Shown piece by piece: positions 1 to 5,756 of a stretch of 9,621 bases of DNA. Under the pieces are notes generated by a model. It worked only from the letters and a program-made list of their open reading frames with translations. It did no database searches and had not been told where the DNA came from. The stretch covers positions 1 through 9,621 of the forward strand of contig DDKG01000094.1 in NCBI GenBank assembly GCA_002339265.1, written 5' to 3'. Source of the DNA: Massilia sp. UBA2604 (GTDB lineage: Bacteria > Pseudomonadota > Gammaproteobacteria > Burkholderiales > Burkholderiaceae_D). Positions within the stretch are counted from its first letter, which is position 1, and each line of letters begins with the position of its first letter. Made by a program: the position numbers and the translations under genes.

Positions 1-621
1 CTCGACCAGCTTTTCCCAGACCGAGATGTTCAGCGCGCCGGCATCGACCTTGCCGCCCGCCACAGCCGCCACGGTCGCATCATGCGCGCCCGAGAAAGCG
101 ATGCGCTTCAGGTCGGTGTCCGGGTTGATCTTGGCTTGCAGCAGGAAGGAGCGCGGCATCAGGTGGCCCGAGGTCGACGATTCCGAACCGAAGGCCAGGG
201 TCTTGCCCTTCAGGTCTTCCAGCTTGGTGATGCCTGGCACGGTCGTGATGAAGACCGAGCGGAATTTCTCGTCTTCCTCGCGCTGCACCAGCGGGGTCAC
301 CTGGCCCTTGCTGCGCACATTGGCTTGCACGAAGGTGAAGCCGCCGAACCAGACCATGTCGATCTTGCGGTTGATCAGGCCTTCGACGGAAGCGGCGTAG
401 TCGGTCACCGGAGTAAACTCGACCTTCAGGCCGGTGGCCTTGGCCAGGTATTCGCCCAGCGGCTTGAACTTGCGCTGCAGTTCGGTAGGCGATTCGTCGG
501 GGATGGCCGAGACGCGCAGCACGCCATTGCTCTGGGCTGAAGCTGCGCCGGCGATCAGCATCGAGCCTGCGACGGCGGCGCACAGGGTTTTCAGGACGTG
601 ACGGCGAATGGACATGGTCAT
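1..621 (-). CDS. Periplasmic binding protein of a predicted selenate/selenite ABC transporter (PhnD superfamily), 3' end outside window
   Basis: The frame is open from ATG 621 to the left edge, giving the first 207 residues of a protein usually about 280-300 long. Residues 1-29 form a signal peptide: arginine pair at 6-7, hydrophobic core, AxA-type cleavage site after Ala29. The mature part has the PhnD-family pattern (RVSAIPDESPTEL near 39, FKPLGEYLAKATG near 52, YAASVEGLINRKIDMVWFGG near 75, LVQREEDEKFRSVFIT near 110, SGHLMPRSFLL near 151). From memory, the IPDESPTEL and LVQREED segments match the subgroup assigned to selenate on gene context (TIGR04553) rather than true phosphonate binders. 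selD at 6718-7773 agrees with this. The permease and ATPase genes would be expected to the left. An alternative start is ATG 615; neither start has a strong ribosome site. The substrate is inferred. Confidence 0.8.
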   Translation of the reverse strand, partial: MTMSIRRHVLKTLCAAVAGSMLIAGAASAQSNGVLRVSAIPDESPTELQRKFKPLGEYLAKATGLKVEFTPVTDYAASVEGLINRKIDMVWFGGFTFVQANVRSKGQVTPLVQREEDEKFRSVFITTVPGITKLEDLKGKTLAFGSESSTSGHLMPRSFLLQAKINPDTDLKRIAFSGAHDATVAAVAGGKVDAGALNISVWEKLVE

Positions 622-659
622 GGTGGTCTTTATTAGTGGTTAATCGGACGGAATGACGA

Positions 660-689
660 ATTATAAAGGGTCATCATTCCACCCGGCAA
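660..689 (-). promoter_or_regulatory. Candidate sigma-70 promoter for the binding-protein gene
   Basis: Read on the minus strand, a consensus TATAAT (665-660) lies 18 bp downstream of TTGCCG (689-684). The -35 box falls inside the last codons of the methyltransferase gene and transcription would begin about 30 bases before the binding-protein ATG at 621. This suggests the transporter gene can be expressed separately from the methyltransferase upstream. Assigned by eye only. Confidence 0.45.
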
Positions 690-1288
690 AAACAGTAGAC
701 GAATTGCTGCGTCGTACCGAAGGGCGTCTGGTGCAGCTCAGTCGTGCTCTCCACCAGGCGGAACGCCGGACCGAACTCATCGTGCAAGCCTGCCGCGTCG
801 TAGCGCACGATGTCCAGGCCGCTGCATTTGGTCGGGCCTTCGGGGCCGAAGGTGGCAACGATCACGCTGCCGCCCGGGCGCATGGCGCGCGCCACTTGCC
901 GTACGTATGCCGCCCGCTGCTCGCGTTCAAGCAAAAAGTGGAACACGGCGCGGTCGTGCCAGACGTCGTAGCGCTGCTCCGGCAAGGTCGTCTGCGTGAT
1001 GTCGGCGACCCGCCAGTCGACCCCGTCGGCCGCGGCGCCCAGGCGCCCGCGGGCGACCCGGATGGCCTCGGCCGAGATATCCAGCACCGACACGTCGGTA
1101 TAGCCGCGCGCCAGCAGGTCGTCGACCAGCGTGGCTTCGCCGCCACCCACGTCGATGATGGCGGACGAGGGCGACGTGGCGGTGCGAGCGATCAGGGCCA
1201 GCGAAGTGTCCAGGTGCGGCGCGTACCAGCTCACCGCGTCCGGGGCCTTGGTGCGGTACACCGTCTCCCAATGAAATCGCTGGTTCAT
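674..1288 (-). CDS. Class I SAM-dependent methyltransferase, substrate unknown
   Basis: A complete 204-residue Rossmann-fold methyltransferase. It opens with HWETVYRTKAPDAVSWY (residues 6-22), typical of a widespread small-methyltransferase family. SAM-binding motif I is IIDVGGGEA (44-52), the acidic end of strand 2 is VSVLDIS (about 67-73), a WHDRAVFHFL segment follows near 109, and the post-core motif RPGGSVIVATFG lies near 138. The size suits a cytosolic small-molecule methylase; nothing in the sequence fixes the substrate. It lies 52 bp upstream of the selenate-type binding protein on the same strand and diverges from egtD. Methylation of a selenium or other chalcogen metabolite is possible from context, but this is speculation. 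The start at 1288 has only a weak purine-rich ribosome site (GAAAG) directly before it. Confidence 0.85.
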   Translation of the reverse strand: MNQRFHWETVYRTKAPDAVSWYAPHLDTSLALIARTATSPSSAIIDVGGGEATLVDDLLARGYTDVSVLDISAEAIRVARGRLGAAADGVDWRVADITQTTLPEQRYDVWHDRAVFHFLLEREQRAAYVRQVARAMRPGGSVIVATFGPEGPTKCSGLDIVRYDAAGLHDEFGPAFRLVESTTELHQTPFGTTQQFVYCFCRVE

Positions 1289-1451
1289 CTTTCAATCCAG
1301 AAATCGGGCCAAAGCGTCGTGGGCCTGCACGCTTGAATTGTCGCGCGCATGGCGATTCGGCGGAATCCGCTATGATGGCAAAAACAGCAATAGTAGAAGC
1401 AAAGAAGTAAAACTCATAAGCCATCTCGCATGGTGCGGCGTGGCGGCACGA
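1289..1451. promoter_or_regulatory. Divergent spacer between the methyltransferase gene and egtD, with a candidate -10 box and inverted repeat
   Basis: This 163-bp spacer should hold promoters for both flanking genes. On the plus strand TATGAT (1371-1376) is a good -10 match, but no convincing -35 lies 16-18 bp upstream. Directly before it is a 5-bp inverted repeat, GATTC at 1354-1358 and GAATC at 1363-1367, which could be an operator. An A-rich leader follows (about 1378-1425). The egtD reading frame is open back to 1338, but a transcript starting near 1383 would exclude those earlier codons, supporting the later egtD start. Confidence 0.3.
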
Positions 1452-2432
1452 ATGATAAACCTTATGCTGACATCCTGCACATCGGAAGAAGTCGGAGCAA
1501 GCGTTGTCAATGCTCACGATGCCGAAGAACTGCACGCCGGGCTGCTCGCTCCCGACGCCTGCATCTCCCCCAAATTCCTGTACGACGCGCTCGGCTCGAA
1601 GCTGTTCGAGGCGATCTGCGAGTTACCAGAGTATTATCCGACCCGCACCGAGGCGGCGATCTTCGAGCGTCATGGCGCCGAGATCGCGCGCGTGGCCGGC
1701 CTTGGAACGACGATGATCGACCTCGGCGCCGGCAACTGCGCCAAGGCCGCGAAACTGTTCCCGCTGCTGCAGCCGGCCCAGTACGTAGCGGTCGACATCT
1801 CCAGCGAATTCACGCATGACGCCCTGGCGCGCCTGCGCCAGCGTTTCCCGCGCATCGCGATGGACGCGCTGGGCATGGATTTCTCGAACCGCTTCGAGCT
1901 GCCCGACCTGGTGCGCGCCGAACGCCGCCTGTTCTTCTATCCCGGTTCGTCGCTCGGCAACTTCACGCCCGAACATGCGCAGGAGTTCCTGAGGCGCCTG
2001 CGCGCGCAGTGCGGGCAAGACGGCGGCATCCTGATCGGCATCGACCTGGCCAAGGACAAGGCCACGCTCGATGCCGCCTATGACGACGCGCTGGGCGTCA
2101 CCGCCGCCTTCAACCTGAACATCCTGCGCCACGTGAACCGCCTGGTCGACGCCGACTTCGACATCCGCCAGTGGCGCCACCACGGCTTCTACAACGCGGC
2201 GCGCGGGCGCATCGAGATGCACTTGGAGGCGCGCTCGGCGCAGGTGGTGCGCTGGCGCGGCGGCGAACGCCGCTTCGAGGCGGGCGACTGCATCCATACC
2301 GAGAACAGCTATAAATACCAGCAGGCCGACGCCATCAAGCTGCTGGAACGTTCCGGCTTCGAGGCCACGCGGGTCTGGACCGATCCGAAGCGCTGGTTCG
2401 CCGTGATCCACGCACAGGCCATTCCAGTATGA
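1452..2432 (+). CDS. egtD: L-histidine N-alpha-methyltransferase EgtD (ergothioneine biosynthesis)
   Basis: EgtD trimethylates the alpha-amino group of histidine with three SAM to give hercynine, the first step of ergothioneine synthesis, in the cytosol. Numbered from ATG 1452 (326 residues, family about 320), the protein has the conserved front PKFLYDALGSKLFEAICELPEYYPTRTEA (about 40-68), the SAM motif IDLGAGNCAKA (89-99), YVAVDIS (111-117), FFYPGSSLGNFTP (161-173) and IHTENSYKY (281-289). From memory of the mycobacterial structure, Asn170, Tyr210 and Glu284 correspond to its histidine-binding residues. ATG 1464 is an equally possible start; the frame extends to 1338, but those residues are not family-like. 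Neither start has a clear ribosome site. The stop overlaps the egtB start as ATGA, so the two are translationally coupled. Confidence 0.95.
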   Translation: MINLMLTSCTSEEVGASVVNAHDAEELHAGLLAPDACISPKFLYDALGSKLFEAICELPEYYPTRTEAAIFERHGAEIARVAGLGTTMIDLGAGNCAKAAKLFPLLQPAQYVAVDISSEFTHDALARLRQRFPRIAMDALGMDFSNRFELPDLVRAERRLFFYPGSSLGNFTPEHAQEFLRRLRAQCGQDGGILIGIDLAKDKATLDAAYDDALGVTAAFNLNILRHVNRLVDADFDIRQWRHHGFYNAARGRIEMHLEARSAQVVRWRGGERRFEAGDCIHTENSYKYQQADAIKLLERSGFEATRVWTDPKRWFAVIHAQAIPV

Positions 2433-3655
2433 ACATGCTGCGCGACGAAAGCCTGCAACGCACTTTCGCCAGGGTGCGCGGCCGTTCGCTGCACCTGGCC
2501 GAGGCCTTGTCCGACGAAGACTGCTGCGCGCAGTCGATGCCGGACGCCAGCCCGATCAAGTGGCACCTGGCGCACACCACCTGGTTCTTCGAGACCTTCA
2601 TCCTCGAACCGCGCGAGGCCGGTTTCGCACCGTTCCACCCGGCCTTCCGGGTGCTGTTCAACTCCTATTACAACGGCGTCGGCGCCAAGCATCCGCGCCC
2701 GCACCGCGGCCTGCTCACGCGGCCGGCACTTAGCGAGGTGAAAGCCTACCGCCATGACGTCGACCGCCGCATGGACGCCTTGCTGGCGGACGGCATCGAC
2801 GATGCGCTGGCAAGCCTGGTCGAACTGGGCCTGCAGCACGAACAGCAGCACCAGGAGCTGATGCTCACCGACGTCAAGCACCTGCTGGCGCAAAATCCCC
2901 TGTATCCGGCCTATGCTGCCGATCCGCTGGAGGCTTCCGCGCCTGCGCCGCAGCTCGACTGGCTGCCGTTCGACGGCGGCCTGGCCGAGATCGGCCACAA
3001 GGGCACGGGCTTTTGCTTCGACAACGAGCTGCCGCGCCACCGCACCTATGTGGCGCCGTTCGCGCTGGCATCGCGCCTGGTCACCAATGGCGAATACCGC
3101 GCCTTCATCGAGGCCGGCGGCTACCGCGACCCAGCCCTGTGGCTGGCCGAGGGCTGGGACCGGGTCTGCTCCGGGGAGATCACCCGGCCCCTGTACTGGG
3201 TCGAGCAGGACGATAGCTGGCACGAGTTCACCCTGCACGGCCTGCAGCCGCTCGACCCCGAGCGGCCGGTGACCCACGTCTCGCTGTACGAGGCCGACGC
3301 CTATGCGCGCTGGTGCGGCGCGCGCCTGCCGACCGAAGCCGAATGGGAATTCGCGGCGCGCCAGGCCAGCGTCAGGGGGCAGCCGCTGCACCATCCGGCC
3401 GCCGCCAGCGGCGCCGGCCTGCAGCAGTTGTTCGGCGCCTGCTGGCAGTGGACCAGCAGCAGCTACGCGCCGTATCCCGGCTATGCGCCGGCGCCAGGCG
3501 CGATCGGCGAGTACAACGGCAAGTTCATGGTCAACCAGTACGTGCTGCGCGGCTCGTCCTGCGCCACGCCCGAGGGCCATACGCGTGCCAGCTATCGCAA
3601 CTTCTTCCCGTCCGGCGCGCGCTGGCAGTTCACCGGCATCCGGCTGGCAAGATGA
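2429..3655 (+). CDS. egtB: Ergothioneine biosynthesis sulfoxide synthase EgtB
   Basis: EgtB is a non-haem iron enzyme that uses O2 to join a thiol donor to the imidazole C2 of hercynine. The 408-residue protein has an N-terminal DinB-like domain with the expected iron ligands: His49 in KWHLAHTTWFFE, plus His137 and His141 of the HEQQHQE motif. A C-terminal sulfatase-modifying-factor (FGE-like) domain covers about 175-408, with RLVTNGEYRAFIEAGGY, RLPTEAEWEFAAR and the terminal GARWQFTGIRLAR. The opening QSMPDASPIKWHLAHTTWFFE is that of canonical EgtB (TIGR03440) rather than, as I remember it, the selenoneine synthase SenA. Absence of egtA and egtC here fits a cysteine-using enzyme, though the donor cannot be read from sequence. 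It starts inside egtD (ATGA at 2429-2432) and its own stop overlaps yihY. An internal ATG at 2435 is an alternative start. Confidence 0.95.
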   Translation: MNMLRDESLQRTFARVRGRSLHLAEALSDEDCCAQSMPDASPIKWHLAHTTWFFETFILEPREAGFAPFHPAFRVLFNSYYNGVGAKHPRPHRGLLTRPALSEVKAYRHDVDRRMDALLADGIDDALASLVELGLQHEQQHQELMLTDVKHLLAQNPLYPAYAADPLEASAPAPQLDWLPFDGGLAEIGHKGTGFCFDNELPRHRTYVAPFALASRLVTNGEYRAFIEAGGYRDPALWLAEGWDRVCSGEITRPLYWVEQDDSWHEFTLHGLQPLDPERPVTHVSLYEADAYARWCGARLPTEAEWEFAARQASVRGQPLHHPAAASGAGLQQLFGACWQWTSSSYAPYPGYAPAPGAIGEYNGKFMVNQYVLRGSSCATPEGHTRASYRNFFPSGARWQFTGIRLAR

Positions 3656-4599
3656 GCCGCCGGCGTGACTGGCGCGCGCGCCTGAAAGACCAGCGCGCCA
3701 ATATCTACATCCTGTCGCATCCCCTCAAGTTCACCCTGCAGGTGCTGAAGGGCTTTCGCGCCAACCAGGGCCTGCTGCTGGCCGGCGCCGTCGCCTATTA
3801 CGCGCTGCTGTCGATCGTGCCCTTCCTGATGCTGGTGGTGGTCGTGCTGTCGCACTTCATCGACCCGGTCGAACTCCTCGACACCCTGCGCCGCTACCTC
3901 GAGCTGCTGGTGCCGGGCCAGTCGCGCCCGATCGTCACCGAGGTCGCCAACTTCCTGCAGGACCGCCAGTTGCTGACCTGGGTGCTGGCGCTCACGATGC
4001 TGTTTTTCAGCTCGCTCGCGTTCACCGTGCTCGAGAACGCGATGAGCGTGATCTTCGTGCACCGGGTCGCGGTGCGGCGCCGCCATTTCATGGTCTCGGC
4101 CGTGCTGCCTTATTGCTATATCGTGGCGCTGGGCATCGGCATCATGGTGGTCACCCTGGTCGCCGGCGCGCTGCAGATGATGGGAAGCGAAAGCGTGTGG
4201 CTGTTCAACTACAAGTGGTCGCTGGGCGGGGTGTCGGGGATATTGCTGTACTTGCTGGGACTGGCGGGCGAGATCCTGGTGCTGACCTCGATCTACCTGG
4301 TGATGCCGGTGGGCCGCCTGTCGATCTGGCACGCCTTCATCGGCGGGGTGACGGCGGCGCTGCTGTGGGAAATCGCACGCCACGTGCTGGTCTGGTATTT
4401 CTCGACCCTGTCGCAGGTGAACCTGGTGTATGGCTCGATGACGACCGCGATCGTGGTGATGTTCTCGCTGGAGATCGCCGCCACCCTGCTGCTGCTGGGG
4501 GCCCAGGTGATCGCCGAGTACGAGCGGGTGGGGCAGGCCGGCGGCGCGACGCCGACGGAAAAGCCGACTTGCGATATTCCGCCGCTGGCGCGGGGATAA
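3652..4599 (+). CDS. yihY: YihY/BrkB-family inner-membrane protein
   Basis: A 315-residue integral membrane protein of the YihY/BrkB family, whose molecular function is not firmly established. After a basic cytosolic start (MSRRRDWRARLKDQR), the family signature NQGLLLAGAVAYYALLSIVP opens helix 1. Six hydrophobic segments are visible at about 41-66, 107-127, 147-173, 192-219, 225-246 and 258-288, including the conserved LVYGSMTTAIVVMFSLEI stretch. The polar C-terminal tail is about 25 residues. The reading frame extends upstream through egtB to 3313, but ATG 3652, which overlaps the egtB stop as ATGA, gives the normal family length. It is therefore the third gene of an egtD-egtB-yihY unit and is probably translated by ribosomes terminating on egtB. 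A role in moving or retaining a small thiol is possible only by context. Confidence 0.9.
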   Translation: MSRRRDWRARLKDQRANIYILSHPLKFTLQVLKGFRANQGLLLAGAVAYYALLSIVPFLMLVVVVLSHFIDPVELLDTLRRYLELLVPGQSRPIVTEVANFLQDRQLLTWVLALTMLFFSSLAFTVLENAMSVIFVHRVAVRRRHFMVSAVLPYCYIVALGIGIMVVTLVAGALQMMGSESVWLFNYKWSLGGVSGILLYLLGLAGEILVLTSIYLVMPVGRLSIWHAFIGGVTAALLWEIARHVLVWYFSTLSQVNLVYGSMTTAIVVMFSLEIAATLLLLGAQVIAEYERVGQAGGATPTEKPTCDIPPLARG

Positions 4600-4617
4600 T
4601 GCATGCCGGGTTTGGAC

Positions 4618-4642
4618 GCGTAGGCGGCATAGCCGCCCACGC
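4618..4642. terminator. GC-rich hairpin between convergent yihY and the TerC gene, possible bidirectional terminator
   Basis: GGCGGC (4623-4628) and GCCGCC (4632-4637) pair across an ATA loop. The stem extends past one mismatch by GCGT (4618-4621) with ACGC (4639-4642). It fills most of the 49-bp gap between the two stop codons, the usual place for a shared terminator. Neither side has a proper T run (the plus side continues as GGTTTACTTCTCTT), so it may be a weak terminator, a transcript-end stabiliser, or a remnant REP-type element. Confidence 0.4.
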
Positions 4643-4648
4643 CACGGT

Positions 4649-5614
4649 TTACTTCTCTTCGCCTTTCGGCTTGATCATCAGGCTGGCGATGCAGCTGCCC
4701 GCGATCAGCACGGCGACAACGGTCAGCGAAGCCTGCACCGGCACGTGATACCACGGCATGATCAGCATCTTGACGCCGATGAAGGTCAGGACCATCGCCA
4801 GGCCGTACTTGAGCAGGTGGAAGCGGTCAGCCACATCGACCAGCAGGAAGTACAGCGCACGCAAGCCCAGGATCGCGAACATGTTCGACGTGAACACGAT
4901 GAACGGGTCGGTCGTGATCGCGAAAATCGCCGGGATCGAGTCCACCGCGAAGATCAGATCGGTCACCTCGATCAGGATCAGCACCAGGAACAGCGGCGTC
5001 ACGTAACGCAGGCCGTCCTTGCGCACGAAGAACTTCTCGCCATGGTCGCCGTCGGCCACGCGCAGGTGCTTGCGCGCCAGCTTCAGGATCGGATTGTTGG
5101 CCACGTCCGGTTCTTCGTCGACCGCCACCAGCATGCGGATACCGGTGAACAGCAGGAAGGCGCCGAACAGGTACAGGACCCAGCTGAATTCACTGACGAC
5201 CCAGGCCCCGGCGCTGATCATGATGGCGCGCATGATGATGGCGCCCAGCACGCCATAGATCAGGACGCGGCGCTGGTACTGCTGCGGCACCTGGAAGGCG
5301 GTGAAGATCAGCAGGAACACGAACACGTTGTCGACCGACAGCGCTTTTTCGATCAGGTAGCCGGAGAAGAATTCGAGCGACTTCTGGCTCGCGATCTCGG
5401 CGCCGGCGGTGTCCTTCAGGTAGAAATACAGGCCGGCATTGAAGATCAGCGCCAGGCTGACCCAGACCAGCGACCAGATGCCGGCTTCCTTGACGCTGAC
5501 CTTGTGCGCCTTGTTGCCGCCGAAGACGAACAGGTCGAGCGCGAGCATGACCAGCACGAAGCCGACGAAGAGGCCCCACATCATGGGGCTTGCGATGGTT
5601 TCCAATCCGTTCAT
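4649..5614 (-). CDS. TerC/Alx-family integral membrane protein
   Basis: A 321-residue TerC-family protein, from memory the same length as E. coli Alx. Family members are linked to tellurite resistance, to manganese export, and in Alx to alkaline pH response. Conserved acidic residues in predicted membrane helices are visible: Asp27 in ALDLFVFGG, Asp95-Asn96 in EKALSVDNVFVFLLIF, Glu216 and Asp219 in LIEVTDLIFAVDSIPAIFAI, and Asp225. About nine hydrophobic segments can be counted, with a polar loop at about 166-200. The ATG at 5614 has a strong Shine-Dalgarno AAGGAG six bases upstream. The gene diverges from nhaR. Its leader, about 50 bases, is too short for the yybP-ykoY manganese riboswitch that precedes many relatives, but holds a tiny coupled ORF. 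The transported ion is inferred from the family; manganese is the best guess. Confidence 0.92.
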   Translation of the reverse strand: MNGLETIASPMMWGLFVGFVLVMLALDLFVFGGNKAHKVSVKEAGIWSLVWVSLALIFNAGLYFYLKDTAGAEIASQKSLEFFSGYLIEKALSVDNVFVFLLIFTAFQVPQQYQRRVLIYGVLGAIIMRAIMISAGAWVVSEFSWVLYLFGAFLLFTGIRMLVAVDEEPDVANNPILKLARKHLRVADGDHGEKFFVRKDGLRYVTPLFLVLILIEVTDLIFAVDSIPAIFAITTDPFIVFTSNMFAILGLRALYFLLVDVADRFHLLKYGLAMVLTFIGVKMLIMPWYHVPVQASLTVVAVLIAGSCIASLMIKPKGEEK

Positions 5615-5643
5615 CGGGCACTCCTTGTAATTACAGGGGGCAT
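5611..5643 (-). CDS. Candidate 10-codon leader peptide coupled to the TerC-type gene
   Basis: On the minus strand an ATG at 5643 is preceded by GGAGG (5654-5650) at a good six-base spacing and encodes MPPVITRSAR. Its TGA stop (5613-5611) overlaps the downstream ATG as ATGA. The downstream gene's own AAGGAG (5626-5621) lies within this mini-ORF. The palindrome TGTAATTACA (5626-5635), with two outer C-G pairs (5623-5624 with 5637-5638), could form a weak hairpin that includes two G bases of that ribosome site. Ribosomes on the leader would open it. Whether it is translated cannot be told from sequence alone. Confidence 0.4.
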   Translation of the reverse strand: MPPVITRSAR

Positions 5644-5673
5644 GAAGATCCTCCAGTTAGGGTAAAGAACCCC

Positions 5674-5702
5674 ACTATAGGTCGCACGAATACATCGTAC
5701 AA
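5674..5702 (-). promoter_or_regulatory. Candidate sigma-70 promoter of the TerC-type gene
   Basis: Read on the minus strand, TTGTAC (5702-5697) and TATAGT (5679-5674) are separated by exactly 17 bp. Transcription would start near 5667, leaving a leader of about 50 bases before the ATG at 5614. The AT-rich palindrome at 5703-5719 abuts the -35 box on its upstream side, a usual place for LysR-type activators. Assigned by eye. Confidence 0.5.
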
Positions 5703-5741
5703 ATCGAATATTATTTGATGTAAGATCGGATTTTTCGATGT
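5691..5741. promoter_or_regulatory. Operator-like palindrome cluster between the TerC-type gene and nhaR
   Basis: ATCGAATATTATTTGAT (5703-5719) is a 17-bp palindrome imperfect only at one base pair besides its centre, in a local AT-rich island. Around it are related half-sites: TACATC at 5691-5696 facing GATGTA at 5717-5722, ACATCG at 5692-5697 facing CGATGT at 5736-5741, and ATCG at 5725-5728 facing CGAT at 5736-5739. The placement in a divergent spacer next to a LysR-type gene makes this the likely NhaR binding region controlling both nhaR and the TerC-type gene. The T-N11-A form is compatible with LysR sites, but the regulator assignment is an inference. Confidence 0.5.
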
Positions 5742-5756
5742 TTACGAGAGCGCGCC

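Noticed and set aside
80..583. 167-codon minus-strand frame within the binding-protein gene
   Set aside because: Arg-rich off-frame reading. The correct frame starts at 621, encodes the signal peptide and PhnD-family motifs, and runs off the edge without a stop.
653..1336. 227-codon plus-strand frame opposite the methyltransferase
   Set aside because: No domain, no ribosome site; SAM-binding motifs are on the minus strand.
2309..3580. 423-codon minus-strand frame opposite egtB
   Set aside because: Shadow of egtB with no recognisable domain; egtB motifs and ATGA couplings define the coding strand.
4745..5665. 306-codon plus-strand frame opposite the TerC-type gene
   Set aside because: Highly charged Asp/Gln/His/Glu composition is the reverse complement of membrane-helix codons, not a real protein.
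5615..5667. yybP-ykoY manganese riboswitch before the TerC-type gene
   Set aside because: The predicted leader is only about 50 bases and lacks the long multi-stem structure and conserved loops of that riboswitch.
5721..5726. TAAGAT as a -10 box for nhaR
   Set aside because: No acceptable -35 at 16-18 bp upstream; it lies within the operator-like cluster, so the match may be chance.
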